Assembly (NCBI GenBank): GCA_018701105.1
Contig: JABIWD010000039.1
Span: forward strand, 1-31,034
Source of the DNA: Candidatus Uhrbacteria bacterium
GTDB lineage: Bacteria > Patescibacteriota > Patescibacteriia > UBA9934 > UBA11717
Length of the DNA stretch: 31,034 nt
Reading direction: 5' to 3'
The notes beneath the pieces are model-generated. The model was not told the origin of the DNA. It saw nothing but the letters and a program-made list of their open reading frames with translations, and did no database searches. Below, piece by piece: positions 8,879 through 16,383 of the stretch. Within the stretch, counting starts at the first letter, position 1; every line of letters begins with the position of its first letter. Made by a program: the position numbers and the translations under genes.

Positions 8879-9562
8879 TTACTTGTTTGCTTTTGCTTTT
8901 TCTAGGTACATCTCGTAGTCGGCCTGAGCACCCTCGTCTTCTGGCATTAGCTCTGTGACCACTTTCACATGATCCGCAGCTTCTTGCCATCGCTCTTGCT
9001 CTGCGTACCAGTCGGCTAGTTTGGTTAGGTATAGCGGATTTTGACCATCCTCACTAATAGCGTCTTGATATAGAACCTCGATGTCGTTATAGCGCTCTGG
9101 AAATGCTGAACGCCAGACCTTTTCTATCTTATAGTATAGGTTTGGGTCAGTGTGCAACTCCAAGGACTTTATATAAGACGCCTCAGCCGTCTCCCAGTCC
9201 TCCATGTTAACAGCTACGTCACCCAGCATTGTCCAGGCTGTAAAGTTTATAGGGTTTGCCTCTAACGACTTCTCAACAGCCCTACGACTTTCCGCGTAGT
9301 CACCAAGCTGACGCTTCCAAAATGAAGTATTCAACAACGCGTTAATGTCTTTTGGATCATTAGCGTATGCAGCCTCGGAAGTATTCAATTGAATGTTCCA
9401 CTGAGCGGCTACGTCTTCTGGGATATCTAGATCTTCATGATTGATAAATCCGGGATACTCCTCTGTGGTCAAAAGGCCGTTATCTGATGTCGCCTGCCAT
9501 GCAATAACACCTATTAATGCTGCTGCAATAGCGATTATTGTAATTCTTATTCGTGCTTTCAT
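8879..9562 (-). CDS. Membrane-anchored tetratricopeptide repeat protein
   Basis: 227 aa. One N-terminal hydrophobic helix (about 5-24) after a short basic segment acts as signal anchor. The rest is helical with TPR-like units of about 34 residues, for example INALLNTSFWKRQLGDYAES, FTAWTMLGDVAVNMEDWETA and NPLYLTKLADWYAEQERWQE. TPR domains mediate protein-protein contacts, so this is probably an extracytoplasmic scaffold; partners are unknown. It is monocistronic, with its own promoter (TTGACA, 17 bp, TAATGT) and terminator. The -10 is 9 nt from the ATG, suggesting a leaderless message. Confidence 0.82.
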   Translation of the reverse strand: MKARIRITIIAIAAALIGVIAWQATSDNGLLTTEEYPGFINHEDLDIPEDVAAQWNIQLNTSEAAYANDPKDINALLNTSFWKRQLGDYAESRRAVEKSLEANPINFTAWTMLGDVAVNMEDWETAEASYIKSLELHTDPNLYYKIEKVWRSAFPERYNDIEVLYQDAISEDGQNPLYLTKLADWYAEQERWQEAADHVKVVTELMPEDEGAQADYEMYLEKAKANK

Positions 9563-9571
9563 AATGAAACA

Positions 9572-9600
9572 ACATTACGTCAATGTACTCACAATGTCAA
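9572..9600 (-). promoter_or_regulatory. Sigma-70 type promoter of the TPR gene
   Basis: On the minus strand TTGACA (9600-9595), a 17-bp spacer, then TAATGT (9577-9572). The ATG begins at 9562, so little or no leader is expected. Confidence 0.55.
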
Positions 9601-9602
9601 GA

Positions 9603-9630
9603 ACAAAAAACACCCCCGAAGGGGTGTTTA
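9603..9630 (-). terminator. Intrinsic terminator of the S-layer-like gene
   Basis: Minus strand: ACACCCC-TTCG-GGGGTGT followed by TTTTTTG, a stem capped by a UUCG tetraloop. It lies about 25 nt after the stop codon and directly upstream of the TPR promoter. Confidence 0.88.
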
Positions 9631-9651
9631 ATGCTATAGATTACGACTTCG

Positions 9652-12600
9652 TTAGAAGACGATTGTTCCACCTGTAATAGGTAGGTTATCTATAAGATAT
9701 GCACCAGAAACGGCGTCATCAAACACTGTAGTTGATGGCGAATCGTTTCCGTCATCGTACCATACGAACGATGATGGTAGGTACAGAACATTCTCTGTAC
9801 CAATAATTGCATCCTGATCTTCTCCAAGGTAACCACGGTATACGTTGTACGTATCACCAGTACCGGTATCCTGAGAAGTAACCAACATAAGTTCCTCTCC
9901 AGCATCACAAGTAGTATCAGCACTGACACATACGATGTCACCCTGATCTACGAGTGTGTTCGTCTCATCGTGCTGTCCAATTGTTACGATAGCAGTACCT
10001 GCAGTATCGAAGTTATTTGCTGAATCAGCGTACAATGAAAGGATTGGATCAGATGGGATATCGAATCGCACCTGGTCGTCTCCTGACGAACTTGCACCTG
10101 TTGAGTCAAAGTACAATGAGAATGTCTCTGTTGTACCCGCTGAAATTACCATGTTGGCGTTATCAGCAATTCCCTCTAGGTGTACGAACTTAACTTCCTC
10201 ATCAGTTGTGTCGCAAGCTGCGAACGCACCAGATGTCGCATTCCATAGATTCCAGTCTCCGTCAGCGTCCTCTAGAGGATCTGAAAGATTTGAAGTCTTG
10301 TAGAGCGTGAAGTCAGTCTCATCCATTTCAAGAGCAGTCTGAGTTACAGTCGTACCGTCGGCTGTAGCGTCACACTGGTTCCATGTTGTTGGCGCGTTGT
10401 CTGTTGAAGACATTGCGAACATCAACTCATCAACAATCACATCCTCACCTGCTGAGGCTGCAATAGTAAAGCGAAGTGCCTCCTGTAGACCTGGTGTCTT
10501 CGCACCCGATGGGCTAGAAGCGTGCAAGTTTATAGTTGGCATTGTCTCACGCACAACGTGTGTGTTGATGTTTGATGAGTTGTCAGAAACATCGGACTCG
10601 TCAAGAACATTTCCTGAACCTGATCCAACCGCTCGGAACTCATCCGAAGCGCCAGACAATGTTCCACCGTCTGAGAATCCAATCGAGATCTTCTCACCTG
10701 AAGTGGCTGATCCACCAGATGTTCGATCAATCACAGGAACATCAACTGACACGCTGAACTTCTCAACGTTATCCTTGTCAATGAACATGTCAAGACCACT
10801 CATTGTTGAACGGTTTGAAGACATGTAAGCAGTCTTTGACGCTGCCTCGCCTGTTGAATCCGTGTAGTCAAGAGTAATGCTTCCGATGTTATTTGCGTAA
10901 GCACCAGCTGCCTGACCGTCTGCAGTTGCCTGCAACTCGTCGAATGTCAAAGTAGTAACTGTGAAATCCTCGAGTGTTGCAGTAGCACGGAACGTAGATA
11001 CTACGTTATCCGAAGTACCTGCAAGCAAGATCATTGCCTCAGCAGAAGAGCTGTCTCCTGCAATTGTCAATGTTCCTTCATCATCAATAGTCACAGCAAC
11101 TGTTGGGTTAACAAGAGTAGTAACCAGGTTTGGATTGAATCCTGTCATTGTGACAGCATCTCCGCTCTCGTCCTGTGCTGTAACGTTTGCTGCAGCAACA
11201 ACGTTGAATGCGAAGTATCGGTCTGTTGTAGTTGAAGGGTTGTGCAAGTTACACATTACATCAACAAGTACAACTTCTCCCGCTGGCACAACAAAGTTCA
11301 TGCTAGTGAAGTTGAAGTCTGCACCTGTATCAGTAGCACCAACTGGGCCACCTACAAGTACTCCGTCACCATCATACAATGAACATGATGAGATGAAGTC
11401 TGCAACCCATGCATTTGCCTCACCACCACTACCCCAGTTTCCTGATGTAGCACTAGCAGCATCTCCCCACGCATCGAGCAAGAAGTCTGTGATGGTTACA
11501 TCTTCTGCAGAACCTGCAGTAAGAGTCAAACCAAGCATATTCTCACCTGATGAACCGTGGATCGTTGTGAATGATGTTGGCGAAGATGCCAACGCCATTG
11601 TAAGCGATGGACTTGCCGCTGTGAACAAGTTTCCATTGATGTCGCCAGTAGGAACAATGTCCGTTGCGTTTGTCAATGTTGTGTTGTTTGTGTCCTCAAT
11701 GACGACACCTGAGATATCTAGCGCCATAGCAAAGATATCGCCCGCTGATACACCGTTATCAACGTCAGCTGTCACAATAAGGTTATAAGTTGTTCCACCC
11801 GGCATGAAGAAGTCGTCTGTAAGAGCAAGTGTCTGCTCTCCGTCGTCTCCAGATACCGTGAGTTCAAGTGGTCCCATCAATCGTGACCCAGTCTCAGCGA
11901 TTCGGATAGAAATATCCTGAAGGTTCGCCTCGTCCTCAGCCGCGTTGATAAGTCCCTCAGCATCTGTACCTCCATCATCATCAGAAGCACCAAATGTGAT
12001 ATCTCCAAGATCATCAGCGTCACCCGCTACGATAATTGGAAGATCCTTAACTGTAACGTCCTGTGCTGCCGTCAATGTGAAGGCCAAGAATGTTACGTCT
12101 GAGCTATCAACTGAAACATCAGCTGTAGCTGGTCCGTCGAATGTGAATGTTACATCTCCACCCTGAATGGTTGAGAATGAACAGTCACCAGCTGAACTTG
12201 CACATGTCACACCATCGTATGAACCTGTGTCAGTTCCGCTTGTGTTGAAGTCAACTCGCATGTTGAAGCCGAAGTCACCACCGACAGCAATTACGTCTGC
12301 TGTACTCTTAACTGAAACCTTGATTGTCTCAGCTGCCTGTCCACCAACATCAAGAGTAACCTTGAAAATTCGGTTACTTCCTTCAGCAATTGTGTAAGGA
12401 GTGTCTAGCACGAAGTCAACACTGTCACCTGTAGCGTAAACACCACTGGCAATCTGTGTTGATCCTTGCCACAACTTAAAGTCTGAGTGGTCTGCTGCGT
12501 CATCAATGTTCAAACGCATTCGTTGCAACTCTGCATCTTCTGTTGAAGCTGTGATGTTGAACTGTCCAACAACGGCATCGTTCTCTCCAAGAGATGGATC

Positions 12601-13818
12601 TGCAATAGATCCGTTCTTATCGATCTCGATGTCACCAGCATTTGATGCTGAGAATGTGAATACATTTCCGTATGATGAGCCTGAAAGGCTAACGGCTCCA
12701 CCTGCTTCAGCGTCATCTGCTGACGCGATTCCAAAGCTTGCAGTTTCTCCACCAGCAGAAAGTCCTGATGCAGTTGACACTACGAGGCTAAGGTAACGTG
12801 TCTGCCCCTCTGCAACGTCAAAGTTCAAGTTGCTGAAGGTTGCAGCGCGTGTAGCTGAGTTAACTGAGCGACCCTCTGTCAAACGTACTGTTCCTTCGTA
12901 AAGGTAAGCGTTTGCAAAGTTTGTTGTCGCACCAATTCCGCCAAGAGTAACAAGCAAGCTGTCAAGCTGAGCATCTGCTCCGCTTGCTGTAAGTGCCCAC
13001 TTTGTCATCTCAACTCCATTTGCTCCACCTGGCATTGTTACACCAGCTGGTGTGCTAGATGCTACAGAGATGCTAAGTCCTCCTGAAGGAAGAGCTGCAT
13101 CACCTTCTACCATCTGAGCTGTGTCTGAGATCTCTCCGCTCACACCTGAAAGGTCTGATCCAGCTGTAAGTGCTGAAAGGTCAACGGATGTACTCATTAC
13201 GTGTGCACTTTGCAAACGGTTTGCAGACATACCGGCGCTTGAAACTGCTCGGAGCTCTCCATCCCACATAAGGAATGTGTCTGATCCGTCAGATACCAAT
13301 GCTCCGTCAAATAGGCTGTCAGCCGACATGAGGGATACACCGTCATTGTAGTCTGCGAAGAATGTGTCAGGCACGTCGTGCACGAATGCACCCCATCCTG
13401 AACCACCGTAGAGGGCCTCAGCCACTGCTTCGGTCTCGATCCAGTGTAGTGTTCCATCAGGTGAAACAGCGTAAACACTTGGATCTGACTGGATCTTGAT
13501 CCAGTTTGTTCCTGGTCGGTAAACATTGTTTCCGCCAAGAGTGATTCCTGCTAGCTGTGAGTCAGAAACCGTAGTAACTCCATCAAAGTCGGAGTACCAT
13601 GTAAAGTAAGTCTTTTCGTTAGGGAACGTGTAACGCATGCCGTCTGAACCGTAGTAATACACGGTTGAGAATGACTCACCTTTGATCAAGTCACCTGCTG
13701 AGAGGCTAACCTGAGCGTTGGTCATCAGAGGAGCGAGACCAGCGGCCATTGTCCAAAGGATTGTCATTGCAACGACAGCGAGTGTAAACACGCGCTTCGA
13801 AATGTTGACGTCTGTCAT
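9652..13818 (-). CDS. Giant secreted S-layer-like surface protein
   Basis: 1388 aa, the largest native gene here. Residues 1-36 form a signal peptide (basic start, LAVVAMTILWTMAAGLA core, cleavage near TNAQ). Residues about 43-190 form a domain with YYYGSDGMRYTFPNEKTYF, WIKIQSDPSVYAV and LHWIETEAVAEALYGG, which I recognise from Patescibacteria surface proteins. The remaining 1200 residues are Ser/Thr/Asp/Gly-rich beta-strand repeats of roughly 100-130 residues, each with an AEDV or GETISF-like strand, probably stacked Ig-like domains. Composition is acidic, with few Lys and few Cys, as in S-layer proteins. The mature protein probably coats the cell. It has a strong terminator, a structured leader, and an ECF sigma/anti-sigma operon immediately upstream. 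I infer, but cannot show, S-layer function. Confidence 0.85.
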   Translation of the reverse strand: MTDVNISKRVFTLAVVAMTILWTMAAGLAPLMTNAQVSLSAGDLIKGESFSTVYYYGSDGMRYTFPNEKTYFTWYSDFDGVTTVSDSQLAGITLGGNNVYRPGTNWIKIQSDPSVYAVSPDGTLHWIETEAVAEALYGGSGWGAFVHDVPDTFFADYNDGVSLMSADSLFDGALVSDGSDTFLMWDGELRAVSSAGMSANRLQSAHVMSTSVDLSALTAGSDLSGVSGEISDTAQMVEGDAALPSGGLSISVASSTPAGVTMPGGANGVEMTKWALTASGADAQLDSLLVTLGGIGATTNFANAYLYEGTVRLTEGRSVNSATRAATFSNLNFDVAEGQTRYLSLVVSTASGLSAGGETASFGIASADDAEAGGAVSLSGSSYGNVFTFSASNAGDIEIDKNGSIADPSLGENDAVVGQFNITASTEDAELQRMRLNIDDAADHSDFKLWQGSTQIASGVYATGDSVDFVLDTPYTIAEGSNRIFKVTLDVGGQAAETIKVSVKSTADVIAVGGDFGFNMRVDFNTSGTDTGSYDGVTCASSAGDCSFSTIQGGDVTFTFDGPATADVSVDSSDVTFLAFTLTAAQDVTVKDLPIIVAGDADDLGDITFGASDDDGGTDAEGLINAAEDEANLQDISIRIAETGSRLMGPLELTVSGDDGEQTLALTDDFFMPGGTTYNLIVTADVDNGVSAGDIFAMALDISGVVIEDTNNTTLTNATDIVPTGDINGNLFTAASPSLTMALASSPTSFTTIHGSSGENMLGLTLTAGSAEDVTITDFLLDAWGDAASATSGNWGSGGEANAWVADFISSCSLYDGDGVLVGGPVGATDTGADFNFTSMNFVVPAGEVVLVDVMCNLHNPSTTTDRYFAFNVVAAANVTAQDESGDAVTMTGFNPNLVTTLVNPTVAVTIDDEGTLTIAGDSSSAEAMILLAGTSDNVVSTFRATATLEDFTVTTLTFDELQATADGQAAGAYANNIGSITLDYTDSTGEAASKTAYMSSNRSTMSGLDMFIDKDNVEKFSVSVDVPVIDRTSGGSATSGEKISIGFSDGGTLSGASDEFRAVGSGSGNVLDESDVSDNSSNINTHVVRETMPTINLHASSPSGAKTPGLQEALRFTIAASAGEDVIVDELMFAMSSTDNAPTTWNQCDATADGTTVTQTALEMDETDFTLYKTSNLSDPLEDADGDWNLWNATSGAFAACDTTDEEVKFVHLEGIADNANMVISAGTTETFSLYFDSTGASSSGDDQVRFDIPSDPILSLYADSANNFDTAGTAIVTIGQHDETNTLVDQGDIVCVSADTTCDAGEELMLVTSQDTGTGDTYNVYRGYLGEDQDAIIGTENVLYLPSSFVWYDDGNDSPSTTVFDDAVSGAYLIDNLPITGGTIVF

Positions 13819-13993
13819 AAACGTATTTCTCTAGTTGTAGTTGCGATTGGCGAAGGCCAATCAATTCTGAATAATTTTCGTCTGGCAGCTCATCCGAGCT
13901 TCGACCTTTAAGCATGACGTTTGTTAGAAGTGACACGCGAGGGAACCTATCCCTCACACTGAACATCCGCTATGGAATGTCCCGTGTGAAGGA
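13819..13993 (-). promoter_or_regulatory. Structured leader region of the S-layer-like gene
   Basis: This 175-bp gap has no gene. It contains a perfect hairpin GATTGGC-CTTC-GCCAATC (13845-13862), 26 bp before the ATG. A second hairpin is GAGGGA/TCCCTC (13939-13955). A third is an interrupted stem CACAC...GTGTG (13955-13988) just after the anti-sigma stop. No clear sigma-70 promoter or Shine-Dalgarno site is seen. TTGATT with TACAAC at a 19-bp spacing brackets the first hairpin, which could therefore be an operator or an mRNA-stabilising leader. Confidence 0.45.
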
Positions 13994-15127
13994 TCATTCC
14001 GTATGTTCTACTTCTATGTCCGATGGGGTTTCTTCCGGCACGTCATTGCGAGCCGAGTCTTCACCAGCCGGCGAAGCAACCTTTTCGTTCAAGTCATCTT
14101 CAGCCTCGTCTACCACTGGCTGTGTCAACTGAATCTCTAACGCCATGATCTGTTCCGTAGCCTCTCTCAGATCTCGCTTCGTCTCCTTTGTAAGTTCAAA
14201 TGCGTTACTGTAACCACCTGCCACCGCGTAGTCCATAGAGTCGCTGAGGTCTTGTTTGAAGAGCATCGCTTTGATACCTGCCAGATCCGCTTCAACGTCC
14301 TCTCTGTTCTCCAACGCTGTTTCGAGCCTCTCTAACCTCGCCGTAACCGTATTCGTCTGCGAGTCGATGTCCCTAAGCTCGTTAGTAAACTGTCGTGAAA
14401 GCTCTGTTCGTGACGTATGTGAGTCTTCCGACTGCTCAACAAGTGTTTCCACCGCCTGACCTTGAACGTCCTCCGCGGTCTCGATAGCCTCCGTGATCGC
14501 GACGTGGCTCTCGGCGTCATCCTCTGCAAGCTCTAGCACGCCCTCCAACTCTCCTGCCTTCTGGTCAATGATGCGTGCCAGCTCTACAACCGTTTCCTTA
14601 TCTGTAGATTCTTGTAGCCGATCATTTACTCCGTCCATTTGTTTATTGAAACCGTCGATAGCAGTCTGTACGTTGCCTTGTCTCTCTTCGCTATCTCCTT
14701 CTTCCTGTACAAGCGTCACGATTTCCTCGAGCCTCCGTGATGCAAACTCTGCATGTAGCTTTGACTTGGTATTTGATGATGCCAACACGAGCTGTGCTTT
14801 TTCTGATACCAGCTTCACTCCGTAGAAGGCGTCACCCGGAAGTGTATCCAGCGAGGCGTTCACACTCGTGATCCATCCTCCAAGCACCATTACTATCATC
14901 AGCGAGGTTAAAGCCATCGGTCGAGCCACCATGTCGGTGAACACTCCAGGTAAACTCGTTACGAAATCAAAAACACCCGATGGTGCCATCGGCTGTTCTG
15001 CTATTGATGTGTCGACAAACGAAAAGACGCGGTCCTTCAAACGTGCACTCGAGTCTGAGTCGAGAGCTCCAAAATCAGGATCATCCTTCATTTGGCGTAG
15101 AAGATTTTCAATCTCGTTCGTTTTCAT
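13994..15127 (-). CDS. DUF5667 membrane protein, probable anti-sigma factor
   Basis: 377 aa. A cytoplasmic N-terminal part (1-70) with ENLLRQMKDDPDF is followed by one membrane helix (71-90). Then comes a DUF5667 domain beginning LPGDAFYGVKLVSEKAQLVLASS and HAEFASRRLEEI (about 95-200), and a long acidic, helical extracellular region rich in Glu and Gln. DUF5667 proteins are commonly encoded right after ECF sigma genes, and the topology suits a membrane anti-sigma factor. The gene overlaps the sigma gene by 20 bp. A classical zinc-binding HxxxCxxC motif is absent, so sequestration would be by another mode. The role as anti-sigma is inferred from context. Confidence 0.82.
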   Translation of the reverse strand: MKTNEIENLLRQMKDDPDFGALDSDSSARLKDRVFSFVDTSIAEQPMAPSGVFDFVTSLPGVFTDMVARPMALTSLMIVMVLGGWITSVNASLDTLPGDAFYGVKLVSEKAQLVLASSNTKSKLHAEFASRRLEEIVTLVQEEGDSEERQGNVQTAIDGFNKQMDGVNDRLQESTDKETVVELARIIDQKAGELEGVLELAEDDAESHVAITEAIETAEDVQGQAVETLVEQSEDSHTSRTELSRQFTNELRDIDSQTNTVTARLERLETALENREDVEADLAGIKAMLFKQDLSDSMDYAVAGGYSNAFELTKETKRDLREATEQIMALEIQLTQPVVDEAEDDLNEKVASPAGEDSARNDVPEETPSDIEVEHTE

Positions 15128-15686
15128 GTTTTTGTATATCGGCGTTCGTCTTTAATGACGCCAGCGCCCGATGAATCGTTACACGTACGTTGTTCGAAGT
15201 CTTTCCTAAAGCCTGAGCAATTTCCGGTATCTCCATCTCCTGCATGTACCTCATGATCAGAATGTCTCGATACTGCACGTGCAGATTCTTCAACACTTCT
15301 TTTACACGAGTCATGTCGGTATTGATGTCTATCAGCTCGCCCGCAGGCCTCTCATCTGATTCAACATCGAACTTCTCTAGGTCCAATTCCACTGTCGGAC
15401 GCCTCTCTTTTGTCCGATAGTACGTTGCCACGGTTGTCCGTGCCATCGTATATATCAGCCCATTGAAGTTCCGAATCGTCTTGGTGGAAGCGTAGACAAA
15501 CATCGTCTCAAAGGTGTCTGCCACTATCTCTTCAATCATTTCTTGTGGGACGCGTGTCCGCACATATCGCACTATTCGAAGCTCGTATTTTTCATACAAC
15601 TCCTTATAAGCGTCCGCGTCACGATGGACGCGTAAGCGATAGAGCAAGAATTGTTCACGCATCTCCTCTATCATATTAGTTACCAC
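15108..15686 (-). CDS. ECF-type RNA polymerase sigma-70 factor
   Basis: 192 aa. Region 2 spans about 18-95 (DAYKELYEKYELRIVRYVR, then FNGLIYTMARTTVATYYR for -10 recognition). A variable linker follows. Region 4 spans about 128-185, with YRDILIMRYMQEMEIPEIAQ and the helix-turn-helix IAQALGKTSNNVRVTIHRAL for -35 binding. Size and two-domain layout are those of ECF sigma factors. The start is uncertain: the GTG at 15686 overlaps the stop of a 4-codon reading frame that has a strong Shine-Dalgarno sequence, while ATGs at 15674 and 15662 are alternatives. It is co-transcribed with the DUF5667 gene and lies upstream of the S-layer-like gene, a likely target. Confidence 0.92.
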   Translation of the reverse strand: MVTNMIEEMREQFLLYRLRVHRDADAYKELYEKYELRIVRYVRTRVPQEMIEEIVADTFETMFVYASTKTIRNFNGLIYTMARTTVATYYRTKERRPTVELDLEKFDVESDERPAGELIDINTDMTRVKEVLKNLHVQYRDILIMRYMQEMEIPEIAQALGKTSNNVRVTIHRALASLKTNADIQKHENERD

Positions 15687-15700
15687 TACAACAGATTCAT
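15686..15700 (-). other. Possible 4-codon leader ORF coupled to the sigma gene
   Basis: Minus strand: AGGAGGTG (15710-15703), then ATG AAT CTG TTG TAG. The final G of TAG is the first base of the GTG start of the sigma gene (TAGTG). The ribosome site fits this mini-ORF better than the sigma start, so translational coupling is plausible. Speculative. Confidence 0.35.
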
Positions 15701-15755
15701 TACACCTCCTACTCTATTAGTCCCCGAAGAGACAGATCTCTTACAAATATTGCGA

Positions 15756-15784
15756 AACATACAGCAAATCGCCACTTTTGTCAA
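15756..15784 (-). promoter_or_regulatory. Sigma-70 type promoter of the sigma/anti-sigma operon
   Basis: Minus strand: TTGACA (15784-15779), 17-bp spacer, TATGTT (15761-15756). The leader to the sigma start is about 65 nt, unlike the near-leaderless genes elsewhere. Confidence 0.6.
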
Positions 15785-15801
15785 TAAACGAGTTGACAAA
15801 A
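15776..15801. promoter_or_regulatory. Inverted repeat spanning divergent -35 boxes
   Basis: TTTTGTCAA-(8 bp)-TTGACAAAA is a perfect 9-bp inverted repeat that holds both the minus-strand and plus-strand TTGACA boxes, so one bound regulator could control both directions. Confidence 0.5.
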
Positions 15802-15821
15802 CCACTATTTTTGTCTACACT
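15793..15821 (+). promoter_or_regulatory. Candidate divergent promoter facing the HTH/hydrolase genes
   Basis: TTGACA (15793-15798), 17-bp spacer, TACACT (15816-15821). Its transcript would run through the compound repeat before reaching the ATG at 16057. Confidence 0.4.
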
Positions 15822-15830
15822 AGTGTTGAC
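15813..15830. promoter_or_regulatory. Near-perfect 18-bp palindrome, candidate operator
   Basis: GTCTACACTAGTGTTGAC matches its own reverse complement at 16 of 18 positions. It overlaps the -10 of the plus-strand promoter, a typical repressor-site position. The product of the nearby HTH gene is one candidate ligand. Confidence 0.4.
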
Positions 15831-15841
15831 TTCTGGAGCAG

Positions 15842-15890
15842 CATTTTCAATTTCCAATTCGGCAATTTTCAATTTATTGAAGACTTTTGT
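15842..15890 (-). repeat. AT-rich module of the compound repeat, copy 2
   Basis: Minus strand: TTCAATAAATTGAAAATTGC, then CGAATTGGAAATTGAAAATG. It is oriented towards the sigma operon and immediately follows the palindromic copy at 15925-16014. Confidence 0.7.
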
Positions 15891-15924
15891 TTCTAGATAA
15901 CGCATAAGCAAGATGGCTAGCATA

Positions 15925-16014
15925 GTCATCCTGAGGAGGTACGACGTGAGGATCTCATGCTTCCAGGAGCTAGCTCTGAAACAATGAGATTCCTACGCTC
16001 CCGCTCAGAATGAC
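15925..16014. repeat. Dispersed 90-bp imperfect palindrome, copy 2
   Basis: Same termini (GTCATCCTGAG and CTCAGAATGAC) and the same arm sequences (TACGACGTGAGGATCTCAT and ATGAGATTCCTACG) as copy 1, with a different central loop. Confidence 0.85.
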
Positions 16015-16056
16015 ATTGACGAGACCCACAAACACTTGAAAATATCTCTTTCTACT

Positions 16057-16383
16057 ATGGCACAACAGAATGAAATCATCCGTGTTTCCGTATCCGAGGC
16101 CGCTCGCCTCTTTGGTGTTTCTACGCGTACTGTAAGGCGCGCTATCACCAATGAAGAGATTACGTACATCGTCGTTCAGGGACGATATAAGATTAATTTT
16201 GAGAGTCTGGTAAAATGGTCACAGCAGCGAGCAACCACCCGAAACAAACTCGCTTCGAACGGGATCGGCCAGTTTGTTGACCAGTGGAAGATACGCAACA
16301 AACTCTTTTCCCCAAACATCCCAGACAAGAAGGAGGAAGTAGCAGAGACGATCGATAACCCACCAGAGACACTGGCGGCATGA
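16057..16383 (+). CDS. Small helix-turn-helix DNA-binding protein (excisionase/MerR-like)
   Basis: 108 aa from the ATG at 16057; an in-frame TTG at 16036 is less likely. Residues about 9-55 (VSVSEAARLFGVSTRTVRRA, then EITYIVVQGRYKINFESLVKW) form a winged HTH of the HTH_17/excisionase type, in which a recognition helix is followed by a short hairpin wing. The tail is charged and Pro-rich. It ends in a 4-bp ATGA overlap with the hydrolase gene, so the two are an operon. It may regulate that operon or the divergent sigma operon. No integrase is nearby, so a phage-excision role is unlikely. TTGACG at 16016 with a weak -10 at 16039-16044 could drive a short-leader transcript. Confidence 0.8.
   Translation: MAQQNEIIRVSVSEAARLFGVSTRTVRRAITNEEITYIVVQGRYKINFESLVKWSQQRATTRNKLASNGIGQFVDQWKIRNKLFSPNIPDKKEEVAETIDNPPETLAA

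Noticed and set aside
10961..11788. 275-aa plus-strand frame inside the S-layer-like gene
   Set aside because: Ser/Thr/Val-rich antisense shadow. No start signal or domain.
16057..16383. Phage excisionase
   Set aside because: The HTH type fits, but no integrase, attachment site or phage gene is near, and it overlaps a hydrolase gene in an operon.
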